A stretch of DNA of 27,605 nt from JANQKX01 sp039028695 (GTDB lineage: Bacteria > Pseudomonadota > Alphaproteobacteria > Kiloniellales > Kiloniellaceae): the NCBI GenBank assembly GCA_039028695.1, contig JBCCHN010000063.1, forward strand, positions 1 to 27,605, in the 5' to 3' direction. A program made the translations under genes and the position numbers. Positions 1 through 7,946 of the stretch are shown one piece after another. Position 1 is the stretch's first letter. The number at the start of each line of letters is the position of its first letter. The notes beneath the pieces were generated by a model that was given only the letters and a program-made list of their open reading frames with translations, did not search any database and was not told where the DNA came from.

Positions 1-1226
1 GCCTGCACGATCGACAGACCTAAACCTGTTCCCCGAGGCGTGCTTTCAGCCTTACTATTGGGATGCCGATAGAAGCGGTCAAAAATCTGCTGCTGCTGAT
101 CTCTTGGAACACCGGAACCGCTGTCTTCGACATCAATGCCCTTTGCCGTCAGAGTCACATAGACGCTGCCGGGCGACGATGCGAATTTAATGGCGTTTTC
201 CGCTAGATTGCTCAGAATGACGCGCAGATCCTCGATCTCGCCAAAGATCTCGGGTTCTTCTTCGCATTGCAGATCGATGACCACGCCAGCTTTTTCTGCG
301 GAGATCGTGAGGTCGGCTAAGACACTCCGCAAAACCGGTGCCACTTGGATCGCTGTCCGTTTCGATGCCGGTTGTTCCGCTCGGGCTTGATCCAAAAGGC
401 GGGCGCTCAGGCGAGTGATCCGGTCAACCCCTTCAACAATGCTCTGCAGACGCTTTTTTGTCTCGACATCCAAGGTCGAGGGGTCGATCGCCTGGCATTG
501 AGCCTTGATCACGGTCAAGGGTGTGCGCAGTTCGTGTGCCGCATCGTCAACAAAGCGTCTCTCGCGGTCCACAAACCCTCGAATGCGCCCAAACAACTCG
601 TTCAGAGACGTGATAATTGGCCGCAGTTCTTCTACCCGATACGGATTGGGAAGGTCGTTCAACTCTGAGGCCGAGCGCAGGGTCAGCACCTTGGAAAGCC
701 GGTTAAGCGGTCTCAGACCGTCGCGCACAAAATACAAGATCGCCAAAACCGACCCCAAAAGAGCGAGGGACAGCGGCAGAAGAGCCGCCAATGCAACTTG
801 CCAAACGATTTGGTTTGTTTCCTCAGCTAACTGTGCAATTTGAATTTTATTGCCAGCTTCCGTCCGATACTCCGTAATTTGCCAGCCAGACTCTCCCTCA
901 GTTGGTTTTGCTTCCGCCGGAAACGCATAGGAGCCATCCGGCAATGATGTTTGAGAATCGAACAATAGCTGTCCGTCTGAAGACCAAATGCGGACGATGT
1001 AGTCGGTTTTGTAGCGATCCAACCCTTTGCCGAAATCAATCGGGTTGATCTCGTCGGACTGCATGCGCGCCATCACGACGGCCAATAGGTCGGCTTGGGC
1101 ATCAAGAGCGTCCTGCAGCTCGACACGAGTGCCAAGATAAATAAAGACGGCAGCACCAACCCAGCACAAAAGAACCAGTGGGATCAGTTTCTTTTGAATT
1201 TGGGAGCGGATCGAGGTCGAGGCCAT
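1..1226 (-). CDS. Sensor histidine kinase, QseC/PmrB/TctE-like (C-terminus cut by window edge)
   Basis: This inner-membrane kinase should phosphorylate the response regulator encoded just upstream of it. The frame is open from an ATG at 1226 to the window edge, giving 408 visible residues. In order there are a first membrane helix at about residues 13-33, a periplasmic loop of about 110 residues, a second helix at about 145-167, a HAMP-like linker, an H-box with the phospho-accepting His near residue 231 (DDAAHELRTPL), an N-box (NLAENAIKF), a G1 box (VEDSGSG) and a G2 box (GTGLGLSIV) just before the edge. The catalytic signatures are intact and only the last few tens of residues should be missing. 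The ATG lies one base after the TGA of the response regulator, so the two are co-transcribed regulator first. The domain order and short sensor loop fit the QseC/PmrB/TctE group. The stimulus cannot be read from the sequence. Confidence 0.93.
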   Translation of the reverse strand, partial: MASTSIRSQIQKKLIPLVLLCWVGAAVFIYLGTRVELQDALDAQADLLAVVMARMQSDEINPIDFGKGLDRYKTDYIVRIWSSDGQLLFDSQTSLPDGSYAFPAEAKPTEGESGWQITEYRTEAGNKIQIAQLAEETNQIVWQVALAALLPLSLALLGSVLAILYFVRDGLRPLNRLSKVLTLRSASELNDLPNPYRVEELRPIITSLNELFGRIRGFVDRERRFVDDAAHELRTPLTVIKAQCQAIDPSTLDVETKKRLQSIVEGVDRITRLSARLLDQARAEQPASKRTAIQVAPVLRSVLADLTISAEKAGVVIDLQCEEEPEIFGEIEDLRVILSNLAENAIKFASSPGSVYVTLTAKGIDVEDSGSGVPRDQQQQIFDRFYRHPNSKAESTPRGTGLGLSIVQ

Positions 1227-1227
1227 A

Positions 1228-1887
1228 TCAATCCTTGTCAATGATGTAGCCGACACCACGAATGGTTCTGATCAGCTTGTTGGACAGACGTCGACGCAGC
1301 TGAGATACATAGACTTCGATGGTGTTGCTTTCGGCACCCTCGCTCCAACCATAAAGGGTCTCGGCCAGGTCATCTTTGGAAACGACCCGCCCCTTGCGCT
1401 CAAGGAGCACCACCAAAACGTGAAAAGCTAGTGGAGGAACATCCACGACCTTTCCATTGTCGGTGACCCTATGTGCCGCTAGATCCACCTCAATGTTACC
1501 GTGGCTCAACTTAGGTGCGGCGCGCCCGTTCGCACGCCTGATCTGGGCTCGGGATCTGGCCAACAGCTCCTTCATGTCGAAAGGCTTGACCATGTAGTCA
1601 TCAGCGCCAAAATCGAGACCCTCGATCCGGTTCTCTACTGCCTCGCGGGCGGTTAAAAGGATCACGGGCTCGACGCGCCCGGTGTCTCGTATCCAACGCA
1701 GCAGCGTAAGACCGTTGCGTCCCGGCAGACCGATATCGAGGATGATCAGATCGAACCGTGCAGCAGCCAGGGCGTGCTCAGCGCTATCGGCGTTGTCCAC
1801 CCAGTCGACATGATAGCCGTCGCGCCTCATCGACACTTTGATAGCATCGGCAATCAGTCTTTCGTCTTCGACCAGCAAAACGCGCAT
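1228..1887 (-). CDS. OmpR/PhoB-family response regulator (QseB/PmrA/TctD-like)
   Basis: This cytoplasmic two-domain transcription factor has 219 residues, the usual length for the family. The N-terminal receiver domain carries the acidic pocket residues E7 and D8, the phospho-accepting D51 (LIILDIGLP), T79 (LLTAR) and K101 (MVKPF). The C-terminal winged helix, about residues 125-217, ends with the typical SQLRRRLSNK and IRGVGYII motifs. It precedes the histidine kinase by one base, so the two form an operon. OmpR-family regulators bind direct repeats with about 11-base spacing, and such a repeat lies at 2043-2059, about 155 bases upstream of this start. The regulator may therefore control its own operon or a divergent transcript. 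The assignment to the QseB/PmrA/TctD subgroup rests on overall resemblance and the kinase type. Confidence 0.95.
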   Translation of the reverse strand: MRVLLVEDERLIADAIKVSMRRDGYHVDWVDNADSAEHALAAARFDLIILDIGLPGRNGLTLLRWIRDTGRVEPVILLTAREAVENRIEGLDFGADDYMVKPFDMKELLARSRAQIRRANGRAAPKLSHGNIEVDLAAHRVTDNGKVVDVPPLAFHVLVVLLERKGRVVSKDDLAETLYGWSEGAESNTIEVYVSQLRRRLSNKLIRTIRGVGYIIDKD

Positions 1888-2042
1888 CTAAGCTTCTCTG
1901 TACTGGGGAGTCCGAGGCACCTGGGCAAGTCTCAGGTTCTCATTGTAGCTATTGTAGTTCAAGGCGGCTGCTCTCTCGGTTACAGATCAAGCGAAAATAT
2001 GCGTCAAACTGAATCCTAGCTGAAGATGAGCCACCATGGTTC

Positions 2043-2059
2043 TTCAGGTTAATTTCAGG
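2043..2059 (+). promoter_or_regulatory. Candidate response-regulator operator (PmrA-box-like direct repeat)
   Basis: The sequence reads CTTCAG, five bases, then TTTCAG, so two six-base half-sites begin 11 bases apart. The recalled PmrA box is YTTAAK-N5-YTTAAK, and both half-sites here match it at five of six positions. OmpR/PhoB-family regulators bind tandem sites with this spacing, and such a regulator is encoded next door. The sequence and geometry are seen directly. Binding is inferred. Confidence 0.45.
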
Positions 2060-2185
2060 ATCACGTGCCAAAACGCCGTCACCGATTGCCCGATGGAGGC
2101 ACCGAAAGCCCCAGACGCTTCTGCACCATCGATTGCAAATCCAAAGGCCCACCGTTGGCCTGTTCGGCAATAGAGGAACCAAACC

Positions 2186-2287
2186 ATGATAAACCGCAAG
2201 ATTGCCACTGTTGGCATCGTGGCTATTGGAAATCATCTGAAGGAACCTTGTCTGCCGGGCACTATCGCTGAAAACGGGACTTTATAA
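2186..2287 (+). CDS. Possible 33-residue peptide or remnant of a divergent exported gene
   Basis: An ATG preceded by AGAGGAACC opens a 33-codon frame beginning MINRKIATVGIVAIG and ending in TAA. The start resembles the basic then hydrophobic beginning of a signal peptide, but the hydrophobic stretch breaks off at once. Systems of the QseBC type often sit opposite a small exported protein, so this may be the decayed start of such a gene. It may equally be chance. Confidence 0.2.
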   Translation: MINRKIATVGIVAIGNHLKEPCLPGTIAENGTL

Positions 2288-2343
2288 GCCGAACCCCTTT
2301 TTCTACTAACCGTACAGGCTCCAACGGCGGTAATGGTTATATC

Positions 2344-2640
2344 TTGGCTAAAACCATCATCATAAGAATACGACGGCCTACGATTGTCGAGGTTTTGTTT
2401 CAATTCGCTTTTGGCAGTATGGCTGCATTGTATATCGCTGATCTAGTTTTGGCTCAGCAAGGGACCCACATCGGGTGGTTTTACAAAGTCGATTCGATTG
2501 CCAAAATTATCGCATACTTCGCAGCAGCAGCCACACCGTTTCTCGCAAAAGGGAAAAGTGACAGCATCAGCGTTATGGCTCTGATCTTTATAGTAATTAT
2601 GCTGTTTGAGGTCTTAACAGGCGTTATTTTCGAACTATGA
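2344..2640 (+). CDS. Small hydrophobic membrane protein, family not recognised
   Basis: This 98-residue frame starts at a TTG and has a coherent membrane-protein composition. A basic N-terminus (KTIIIRIRRP) is followed by three hydrophobic segments at about residues 15-37, 51-68 and 75-98. The last runs to the very C-terminus. No catalytic motif is visible and I do not recognise the family. No ATG is available, since the frame is open upstream to 2272 without one, and no strong ribosome binding site precedes the TTG, so the start is uncertain. It lies between the two-component operon and the convergent GT39 gene. If the operator candidate at 2043-2059 acts to the right, this gene could belong to the same regulon. 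It could also be the remaining part of a longer gene. Confidence 0.45.
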   Translation: MAKTIIIRIRRPTIVEVLFQFAFGSMAALYIADLVLAQQGTHIGWFYKVDSIAKIIAYFAAAATPFLAKGKSDSISVMALIFIVIMLFEVLTGVIFEL

Positions 2641-2817
2641 GTGTCAATGGACCTTCGAAACAAGGGATGGCATTCGCACGCACTGACTCTTAGCCTGATA
2701 GGTTTTTATTTTGGACGTCATTGGCCCTTATGCCTCATAAAGATAGCGGGCTGCATCGAAAGCCAGAAGCGGCACCACAACACAAACCGGGCAAACATTT
2801 CAAAGATTTTCATAAAG

Positions 2818-4245
2818 TTATTGGCTCACACACGAATATAGCACACGCTTAGACGGGGCCTTGAATTCGCGGAAACATGACAGTTTGCTCTCAATGAGAA
2901 ACTCATCAAGAGCCTCCTGCTTGCCAATTAAATTAAGAACTTTAATGTCATTTAATGCATCAGAATTTTCGAGCTTTTTGGCTTTTCCGTCGCTGTAAAA
3001 CTGCGCGGAAAATGGTCGCTTACCGATATAGAATGTAGGGATACTAGAGTCGATTCTTTCAAAGATGACACGGTCACTCTTCTTATCGGCGATGCCCATG
3101 TTAAGTACGGGCATTGCGATCAAAAGCACCATTGGAATAATCGCTGAAATACCTGCAAGCCATCCGTAATCTTGGTCAGTGACCAACATAGCAAACAAAA
3201 TTGCCAAAGCCGGCACTCCAGGAAGAATATAAGCCGGCAGAATGTTGCCCGCCAGCGTAAATAAAATCATGGGAGCCATAAGCCAACAAATTAAGAACCC
3301 GAATAAACTTTTTTGATCTTTGTCAAAGTTCCTCAATAGCGGTCGACGTTGCCAGATTATCGCTGGCAATACGATCGACCAAGGCAATGCCGCCAATAGC
3401 CAGAACAACCATATCATGCCGCGTGGTTGATCACGGCCTTTGCCATACAGGTCGCCATCCCACCCGCTCACCACAAAGCGCTCGAAATGTTCGCCAATGA
3501 TGAAATAGCGAATAAAGCCAGGAGTGGCAAATTCGGCCATAAGATACCAGGGCAGTGCGACAGCAAGCATCAACAGGCATCCACCAAGGATAGGAAAACG
3601 TTGCCACAACACTTTGAAGGCCGCCAAAAAACCGTGTTGATATATCAACCATGGGAATACTGCGATTGCCACTATGGCAATAGCAACGGGACCTTTGGCT
3701 AACATACCGAACGCTAATCCAATAAAACCCAAATAGCCCCATGTGGCACTGTTTTTTCCCTTTCCACACCAGCAATAATAAAATCCCATCATGGAGAGAG
3801 TGATGGCGAGCGTCAGTACCATGTCGGTCATGATGGCACCTGACGCGATCGAAAAAATTCCGCAAGTGGCAAGTACTAACGAGGCAATCAAGGCGCTGAA
3901 GCCGGCACGGCAAGCCATGAATCCTGCCAAAAATATGGTTAGGGCCCCCGCAAGCCAATGAGGCGCGCGAACCGCAAATTCGCTCAAGCCGAATAGTTTG
4001 ATACTGGCTGCACTCACCCAGGCAAATAACGGCGGTTTCCCCCAGAATGGGATACCATAGTCAAATTGGGGGGTTAGCCAGTTTCCGGTTTCCACCATTA
4101 AACGCGCCATTTCTCCATAACGCGCTTCTGTTGTGTCCATCAATGGATAGGTGGCCAGCGAGATAAGTCTGAGTAATAGAGAAAATGCAAGCAACCACCC
4201 TAAATGAACCGCCTTCACTCTGGTCATTATCAAGCGTTCTCCCAC
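2818..4245 (-). CDS. GT39-family (PMT_2/ArnT-like) membrane glycosyltransferase
   Basis: This polytopic inner-membrane enzyme should transfer a sugar from a polyprenyl-phosphate carrier to an acceptor on the periplasmic side, such as lipid A, a protein or a glycan. The first periplasmic loop shows the family signature DTTEARYGEMAR at about residues 37-48, with the catalytic-type Asp and Glu, followed by the WGKPPLFAW motif that ArnT-like proteins share. About ten hydrophobic segments follow, then a soluble C-terminal tail of roughly 100 residues. At 475 residues it is shorter than enterobacterial ArnT at about 550. The given ATG overlaps the upstream GT2 gene by 16 bases. A second ATG at 4227 lies two bases after the GT2 stop and has GGGAG upstream, and may be the true start. 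Either way the two are translationally coupled. No Ara4N synthesis genes are visible, so the sugar is unknown. Confidence 0.9.
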   Translation of the reverse strand: MGERLIMTRVKAVHLGWLLAFSLLLRLISLATYPLMDTTEARYGEMARLMVETGNWLTPQFDYGIPFWGKPPLFAWVSAASIKLFGLSEFAVRAPHWLAGALTIFLAGFMACRAGFSALIASLVLATCGIFSIASGAIMTDMVLTLAITLSMMGFYYCWCGKGKNSATWGYLGFIGLAFGMLAKGPVAIAIVAIAVFPWLIYQHGFLAAFKVLWQRFPILGGCLLMLAVALPWYLMAEFATPGFIRYFIIGEHFERFVVSGWDGDLYGKGRDQPRGMIWLFWLLAALPWSIVLPAIIWQRRPLLRNFDKDQKSLFGFLICWLMAPMILFTLAGNILPAYILPGVPALAILFAMLVTDQDYGWLAGISAIIPMVLLIAMPVLNMGIADKKSDRVIFERIDSSIPTFYIGKRPFSAQFYSDGKAKKLENSDALNDIKVLNLIGKQEALDEFLIESKLSCFREFKAPSKRVLYSCVSQ

Positions 4246-5270
4246 ATTAATCCCGTGGATTGAGAGCGTCTATTTTGTGCAGCAGTTTCAGAGATCGATT
4301 CCACGAGATAGAGCGGGCGTTGTTTAGTCTCGATAAAGATGCGACCAATATATTCACCCAATATGCCGATGGATAATAACTGGACACCGCCAAGGGCTAG
4401 CATGACGACCATTATTGACGGATAACCGGAAACCGGCTCGCCAAACATCAGCGTCTTCGTGACGATCATAATGCCGTATATGAAGGTACCCAGGGCAATC
4501 AATGACCCCGCGATGGTAGCGATACGCAGAGGACGAATGGAGAATGACGTAATTCCATCAATCGCCAAACCCAGAAGGTTGAGATAATTCCATTTGGTTT
4601 CACCGCAAAACCGTGGGTCACGTTCAAAGCGAAGAGTGATTTGTTTGAAGCCCGGCCACGAAAAGATGCCCTTCATAAATCGGTTCCGCTCAGGCAACTC
4701 ATTTATATGATTGACAACGTTTGCGCTAAGCAAACGAAAATCGCCAACATTTTCCGGTATGTCTAATTTTGCCACGCTGTTTAGCATCTTATAGAAACAA
4801 GTGGCCGCAAGGCGTTTGAACCAAGTTTCACCATGACGAACACTACGTTGCATGTTGACGATATCGTAGCCTTCTCGCCATTTAGTAATCATCTCGGGGA
4901 TAAGCTCAGGGGGATCTTGTAGATCGGCATCAATCACAATGACCGCCTGGCCTTCACTATGCTTTAGGCCAGCGCTCAATGCTGGCTCTTTGCCAAAATT
5001 ACGGCTTAAAGCAACACAGCGAACTTTACTGGAAGACGATGGGAAGTTCTGTACGATCTCTAGGCTTTGGTCTTTGCTGCCATCATCCACATAAACAATT
5101 TCGCAGTTTTCGTGGAGGGTATCGAGTACAGCGGTGAGGCGACGATGAAACTCAGTCAGCACCGACTGCTCATTAAAAAAGGGTACCACCACTGAGACAT
5201 CAGCCCGTTGTTTCACGCTGTCTGACAGTATCTCTTCACCATTCGTTTTGATTAGGCTTAATCCACTCAT
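4230..5270 (-). CDS. GT2-family polyprenyl-phosphate glycosyltransferase (ArnC/GtrB/DPM1-like)
   Basis: This 346-residue enzyme should load a sugar from a nucleotide donor onto undecaprenyl phosphate at the cytoplasmic face of the inner membrane. The GT-A domain begins VSVVVPFFNE and contains VYVDDGSKDQS and the metal-binding VIDADLQDPPEL motif. Two C-terminal membrane segments follow, at about residues 240-265 and 278-305, and the protein ends with the LGEYIGRIFIETKQRP motif typical of ArnC, GtrB and YkcC proteins. It is followed directly by the GT39 gene, which is the usual partner that uses the lipid-linked sugar. No GtrA-like flippase gene is visible. A PmrA-box-like repeat lies 54 bases upstream of the ATG. 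The ribosome binding site is weak. Confidence 0.93.
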   Translation of the reverse strand: MSGLSLIKTNGEEILSDSVKQRADVSVVVPFFNEQSVLTEFHRRLTAVLDTLHENCEIVYVDDGSKDQSLEIVQNFPSSSSKVRCVALSRNFGKEPALSAGLKHSEGQAVIVIDADLQDPPELIPEMITKWREGYDIVNMQRSVRHGETWFKRLAATCFYKMLNSVAKLDIPENVGDFRLLSANVVNHINELPERNRFMKGIFSWPGFKQITLRFERDPRFCGETKWNYLNLLGLAIDGITSFSIRPLRIATIAGSLIALGTFIYGIMIVTKTLMFGEPVSGYPSIMVVMLALGGVQLLSIGILGEYIGRIFIETKQRPLYLVESISETAAQNRRSQSTGLMWENA

Positions 5271-5324
5271 TGTGATCTTGTTTCACCCCCATTCTTGGCT
5301 TGAGCGGGACGCTAATCTGCGAAG

Positions 5325-5341
5325 CTTAAGTGGAACTGAAT
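5325..5341 (-). promoter_or_regulatory. Candidate PmrA-box-like repeat in front of the GT2/GT39 operon
   Basis: Read on the minus strand the site is ATTCAG, five bases (TTCCA), then CTTAAG. The second half-site fits the recalled PmrA half-site YTTAAK exactly and the first fits at four of six positions, with the same 6-5-6 geometry as the site at 2043-2059. It lies 54 bases upstream of the GT2 start. A weak -10-like GATTAG follows after eight bases. Regulation by the neighbouring response regulator is inferred. Confidence 0.4.
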
Positions 5342-6038
5342 ACCCCCCTTTGAGTGGTCCAATTGTAGTTTCAGTGCATCGTTATCGCCGGATCGCGGCC
5401 CTGCTGAGGACAGCAACTTGGAAACTCAACAACAAGCCTTGCCTTTGACCGAAATCCTATTGCCGTTCGCCTAGACAATCTCAAAGGAGGAGACGTTCAA
5501 TCTTTCGGAGGGAATCAACCCGCTGCTTGTTTGTGACACTCGCAACTGATCTCGATAAACATCCATGGGTTAAAATCCATCCGTCCAAACGGAGTGAGGA
5601 GCCCTCCACGTGTGGCCATTGGAGATACTGGTGCATTGCTGGCCTTTGGCCTATGGGGAAGAGGCCTCTGGAACCGGTAGCCCATAGCTATTATTGAACA
5701 ATCAAAAACCGTCATACGGGAAAGTAAATTAATCTGCTGCGCAATTCTCCTCACTCAAATGGCCGCCCAAAGTACGTCAACACCCTCAAAGCAATCAGGT
5801 AGACGCAGAGAAGCGCCCTTTCGGGTGAATTCGCCTCTTTACCTTTGATTAACCATCTATTCATAACATCCAAAGGTGGTTATAAATTGAGAGCATTCGC
5901 CATTGTTGCACCACTATGATTACCTATCCTTGGGACTTGATTGGGCCACCTCCCCTAATGCTTGACTGGTGCAAGAAAAGGAAGTCGCTAGGACCATCAG
6001 CGCAAGTCTCAATTCAGTATGCTTCAGAAGAAACCATA
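5342..6038. other. Long intergenic region without a convincing gene
   Basis: About 700 bases lie between the GT operon promoter and the small lipoprotein gene. A strong Shine-Dalgarno-like run, AAAGGAGGAGA near 5480, is not followed by a usable start codon with an open frame. A minus-strand frame at 5515-5754 has no recognisable features. The region looks like decayed coding or insertion-derived sequence, but no element ends or target duplications could be identified. Confidence 0.5.
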
Positions 6039-6281
6039 ATGATTTTTAGCTTTGGCGCCCATCGATTTACGCAACCAGTTGGGTTCTACCAACAGCTCAT
6101 GGGTCTAACGCTGTGCTTATTCCTTGCCGCCTGTGAGGTAAGGCAAGATGGGCTAAACGGCGCGACACCTTACGATTTTCGATCATTTTATCTGGATAAA
6201 TCCGAATACTACCTTGAGCCAACAGAAGTATCAGAATTGGCTCTGGCAGGCAGGGCGGTGCCGATTGATCGAGGCATTTGA
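6039..6281 (+). CDS. Small predicted lipoprotein, function unknown
   Basis: The frame from the ATG at 6039 encodes 80 residues. A basic and hydrophobic N-terminus ends in LCLFLAAC, a good lipobox with the lipidated Cys near residue 32, which predicts export and membrane anchoring. The mature part is only about 48 residues, acidic and rich in Tyr (FRSFYLDKSEYYLEP). I do not recognise the family. The frame is open further upstream to 5916, but the preceding residues do not look like part of an exported protein, so the ATG at 6039 is preferred. Its ribosome binding site is weak. It precedes the DUF6524-like gene by about 156 bases on the same strand and may or may not share a transcript with it. 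Confidence 0.5.
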   Translation: MIFSFGAHRFTQPVGFYQQLMGLTLCLFLAACEVRQDGLNGATPYDFRSFYLDKSEYYLEPTEVSELALAGRAVPIDRGI

Positions 6282-6437
6282 ACATTTTCATTCTAGGAAG
6301 TAGGTCAGGATCGTCCGTAGAATTGGTGATGTGATTTTGTTCAACGTCATTGAAAGTGCTGCCCATTTGGAGTATCAAACTCCGCTTTTTCCGCACCGCC
6401 CGCTTGTTCGCATGGATGGCATTTGGAGGTAGTTACA

Positions 6438-6863
6438 GTGGCAAATTCTGCATTTTCCTTTTCTTTCGTTGGACTAATTCTGCGGGTACTCTTTTCCATT
6501 GCTCTGGTCTTTTCAACTTACAATCCGACGCAATATTCCTATGTTGACTGGGTTCTCACCTATGCTGACGGACAACTACCCTTCGTGGTGCTTGCTGGCA
6601 TAACGCTGCTGATCTGTTACGTCATCTATGTTCGAGCAACCATGCGCTCGATCGGAGTATTTGGTGTCGTGCTGGCTGGTGCCTTTACAGCCGCGTTAAT
6701 ATGGGTGTTGATTGAAACAGGCATTTTGGAAATCGATAGCAGCGGTGCATTGCAATGGATCGTTCTGACTGCAATTGCCATTATTTTGGGCATTGGCCTT
6801 TCCTGGTCACACGTGCGACGCCTCTTGTCCGGCCAGTCCGATGTGGACGACTTGGAAGAGTAA
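6438..6863 (+). CDS. DUF6524-like integral membrane protein
   Basis: This 141-residue inner-membrane protein has four predicted helices at about residues 7-27, 50-68, 74-97 and 110-128, then a charged tail (SDVDDLEE). The N-terminus MANSAFSFSFVGLILRVLF and the motif STYNPTQYSYVDWVL resemble the DUF6524 family as I recall it. The function of that family is unknown. The start is decided by the ribosome binding site: GGAGG at 6425-6429 sits eight bases before a GTG at 6438. A TTG at 6423 would extend the frame but overlaps the Shine-Dalgarno sequence. The next gene is about 350 bases away, so it is probably transcribed alone or with the small lipoprotein gene upstream. Confidence 0.75.
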   Translation: MANSAFSFSFVGLILRVLFSIALVFSTYNPTQYSYVDWVLTYADGQLPFVVLAGITLLICYVIYVRATMRSIGVFGVVLAGAFTAALIWVLIETGILEIDSSGALQWIVLTAIAIILGIGLSWSHVRRLLSGQSDVDDLEE

Positions 6864-7212
6864 TTCCACAGCTATAGTGTGATTGGTTTGAACTTTTGCG
6901 ACAACCAGCACTGATCCCCGCATTACGAATGCTTGGGCTAAACTATCTCGATTGCTCGTGACGTGGGAAAAATCACTGAATTTCCGCCACTTACAATCGC
7001 CCAGAATGTAAAAATCCCTAAAAAATTCGCTCGAACGTTCTCGGAACTTCTTTGCACGATTACACACAAATTACACTCAGCTGATCGTGGTGAATTTGAG
7101 ACCACCATGGAGCCCCCAAGATGAATGGATACAAATCCGATTGACAGTAGCCGGCATACCTGCGCCCTCTTGAACAATCCGAATTGCTGTACAACCGCCC
7201 AAGAGGAACTTT
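6864..7212. other. Intergenic region upstream of the cupin gene
   Basis: No gene is supported in these 349 bases. Frames on both strands have poor composition and no ribosome binding sites. A TTGACA at 7139-7144 could be a -35 element for the cupin gene, but no good -10 sequence follows at the right distance. Confidence 0.4.
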
Positions 7213-7608
7213 ATGCCAAAGCCGACTTTGTACAAATTTTCCGATTTCGAGCACCGATTTCAAGAGTTGCCGGCTGGGAAATCATACATTCGATCTCACA
7301 TCGGACCTCACAATAGTAGTTCCATGATGGGCGGCTGGAACTTTTTCAACAATGTCAAAGTTCCCTGGAAGTTGACTTGTGACGAAATCATCTACGTCCA
7401 TAAAGGAACCTTTCGGATGGTGGTCGATGGGGAGGATTATGTTTGTGAGCCGGGAGATGTTCTTTGGCTTCCAAGCGGAATGGATATTAGCTACGAGGCA
7501 GATGAGAAATGCATCATCTTCTTCGCAGTTTGGCCTGTTGATTGGAAACAGCGTGACGGCGTGACCTTTGTTCCGGGTGTTGATACCGACGATGTTCCGC
7601 ACCGTTGA
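7213..7608 (+). CDS. Cupin-domain protein (EutQ-like fold)
   Basis: This 131-residue soluble protein is a single small beta-barrel cupin. The stretch DEIIYVHKGTFRMVVDGEDY and then CEPGDVLWLPSGMDISYE match the two conserved cupin strands (the G(X)5HXH..E..G region and PG(D)xxxxP), at about residues 56-75 and 77-94. Most of the metal-binding His residues of classical cupin motif 1 are not obvious, so catalysis should not be assumed. The arrangement recalls EutQ-like and other ethanolamine-associated cupins, but no eut or amine-utilisation genes are nearby. AGAGGAA upstream of the ATG supports the start. It appears to be monocistronic, with a hairpin and T-run 20 bases after the stop. Confidence 0.85.
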   Translation: MPKPTLYKFSDFEHRFQELPAGKSYIRSHIGPHNSSSMMGGWNFFNNVKVPWKLTCDEIIYVHKGTFRMVVDGEDYVCEPGDVLWLPSGMDISYEADEKCIIFFAVWPVDWKQRDGVTFVPGVDTDDVPHR

Positions 7609-7611
7609 TCT

Positions 7612-7767
7612 CTAAAGCGCTTGCCGGTCCGGCTCAGCCGGGATTTTTGCCATCCCGCAGGCTGAAGCGCCAAACGGCATGAAGATATCGTCGCTGTCGT
7701 TGGTGAGGCGGATTTTGTTTGGATGTTTCACTAGCAGCCAGAATCGACCCTTCTCGTAGCGAAGAAG
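7612..7767 (-). pseudogene. C-terminal remnant or very short gene, convergent with the cupin gene
   Basis: On the minus strand a frame bounded by an upstream TAG (7768-7770) runs 51 codons to a TAG at 7612-7614. Its residues look like a genuine protein end (YEKGRFWLLVKHPNK, then DDIFMPFGASACGMA) rather than random sequence. A GTG at 7731 could start a 39-residue product, but the coherent composition extends upstream of it to the in-frame stop, which suggests the surviving 3' end of a broken gene. The family is not recognised. Confidence 0.3.
7629..7648 (+). terminator. Likely intrinsic terminator of the cupin gene
   Basis: The stem CCGGC, loop TCA, stem GCCGG is followed by GATTTTT. It begins 20 bases after the cupin stop codon, in the expected orientation. 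The stem is short, so strength is uncertain. Confidence 0.5.
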
Positions 7768-7946
7768 CTATTGGTCGTGAGTGGTCTAAATCTAGATCAA
7801 CCCGAATGTGCACAACGGAAAAACGCCACGAGCATCTGGTTGGCCAGTAAGCGCTAACAAAACCCAGGTAGTCCATTCTTAACCATAAGCAGCGATAATC
7901 CAGGCTAAACGACCCGGAAGAACTGAAAAGCTTGGACTTTAAGGCA

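Larger units (their letters stand above)
1888..2343. other. Intergenic region upstream of the two-component operon
   Basis: This 456-base stretch separates the response regulator from the divergent small membrane protein. It holds the direct-repeat operator candidate at 2043-2059 and a short reading frame at 2186-2287. Longer frames here have improbable protein composition and were not accepted. No promoter hexamers could be assigned with confidence. Confidence 0.6.

Noticed and set aside
827..1039. Minus-strand reading frame within the histidine kinase gene
   Set aside because: It lies in another frame of the kinase, whose intact motifs leave no doubt about the real frame.
2818..5270. Naming the GT pair arnT and arnC
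   Set aside because: The families match, but the GT39 protein is short for ArnT and no aminoarabinose genes are nearby, so the sugar and the symbols are not justified.
5480..5492. Strong Shine-Dalgarno-like AAAGGAGGAGA
   Set aside because: No start codon with an open frame follows at a usable distance.
5515..5754. 79-residue minus-strand frame in the long intergenic region
   Set aside because: Composition is irregular, there is no ribosome binding site and no recognisable motif.
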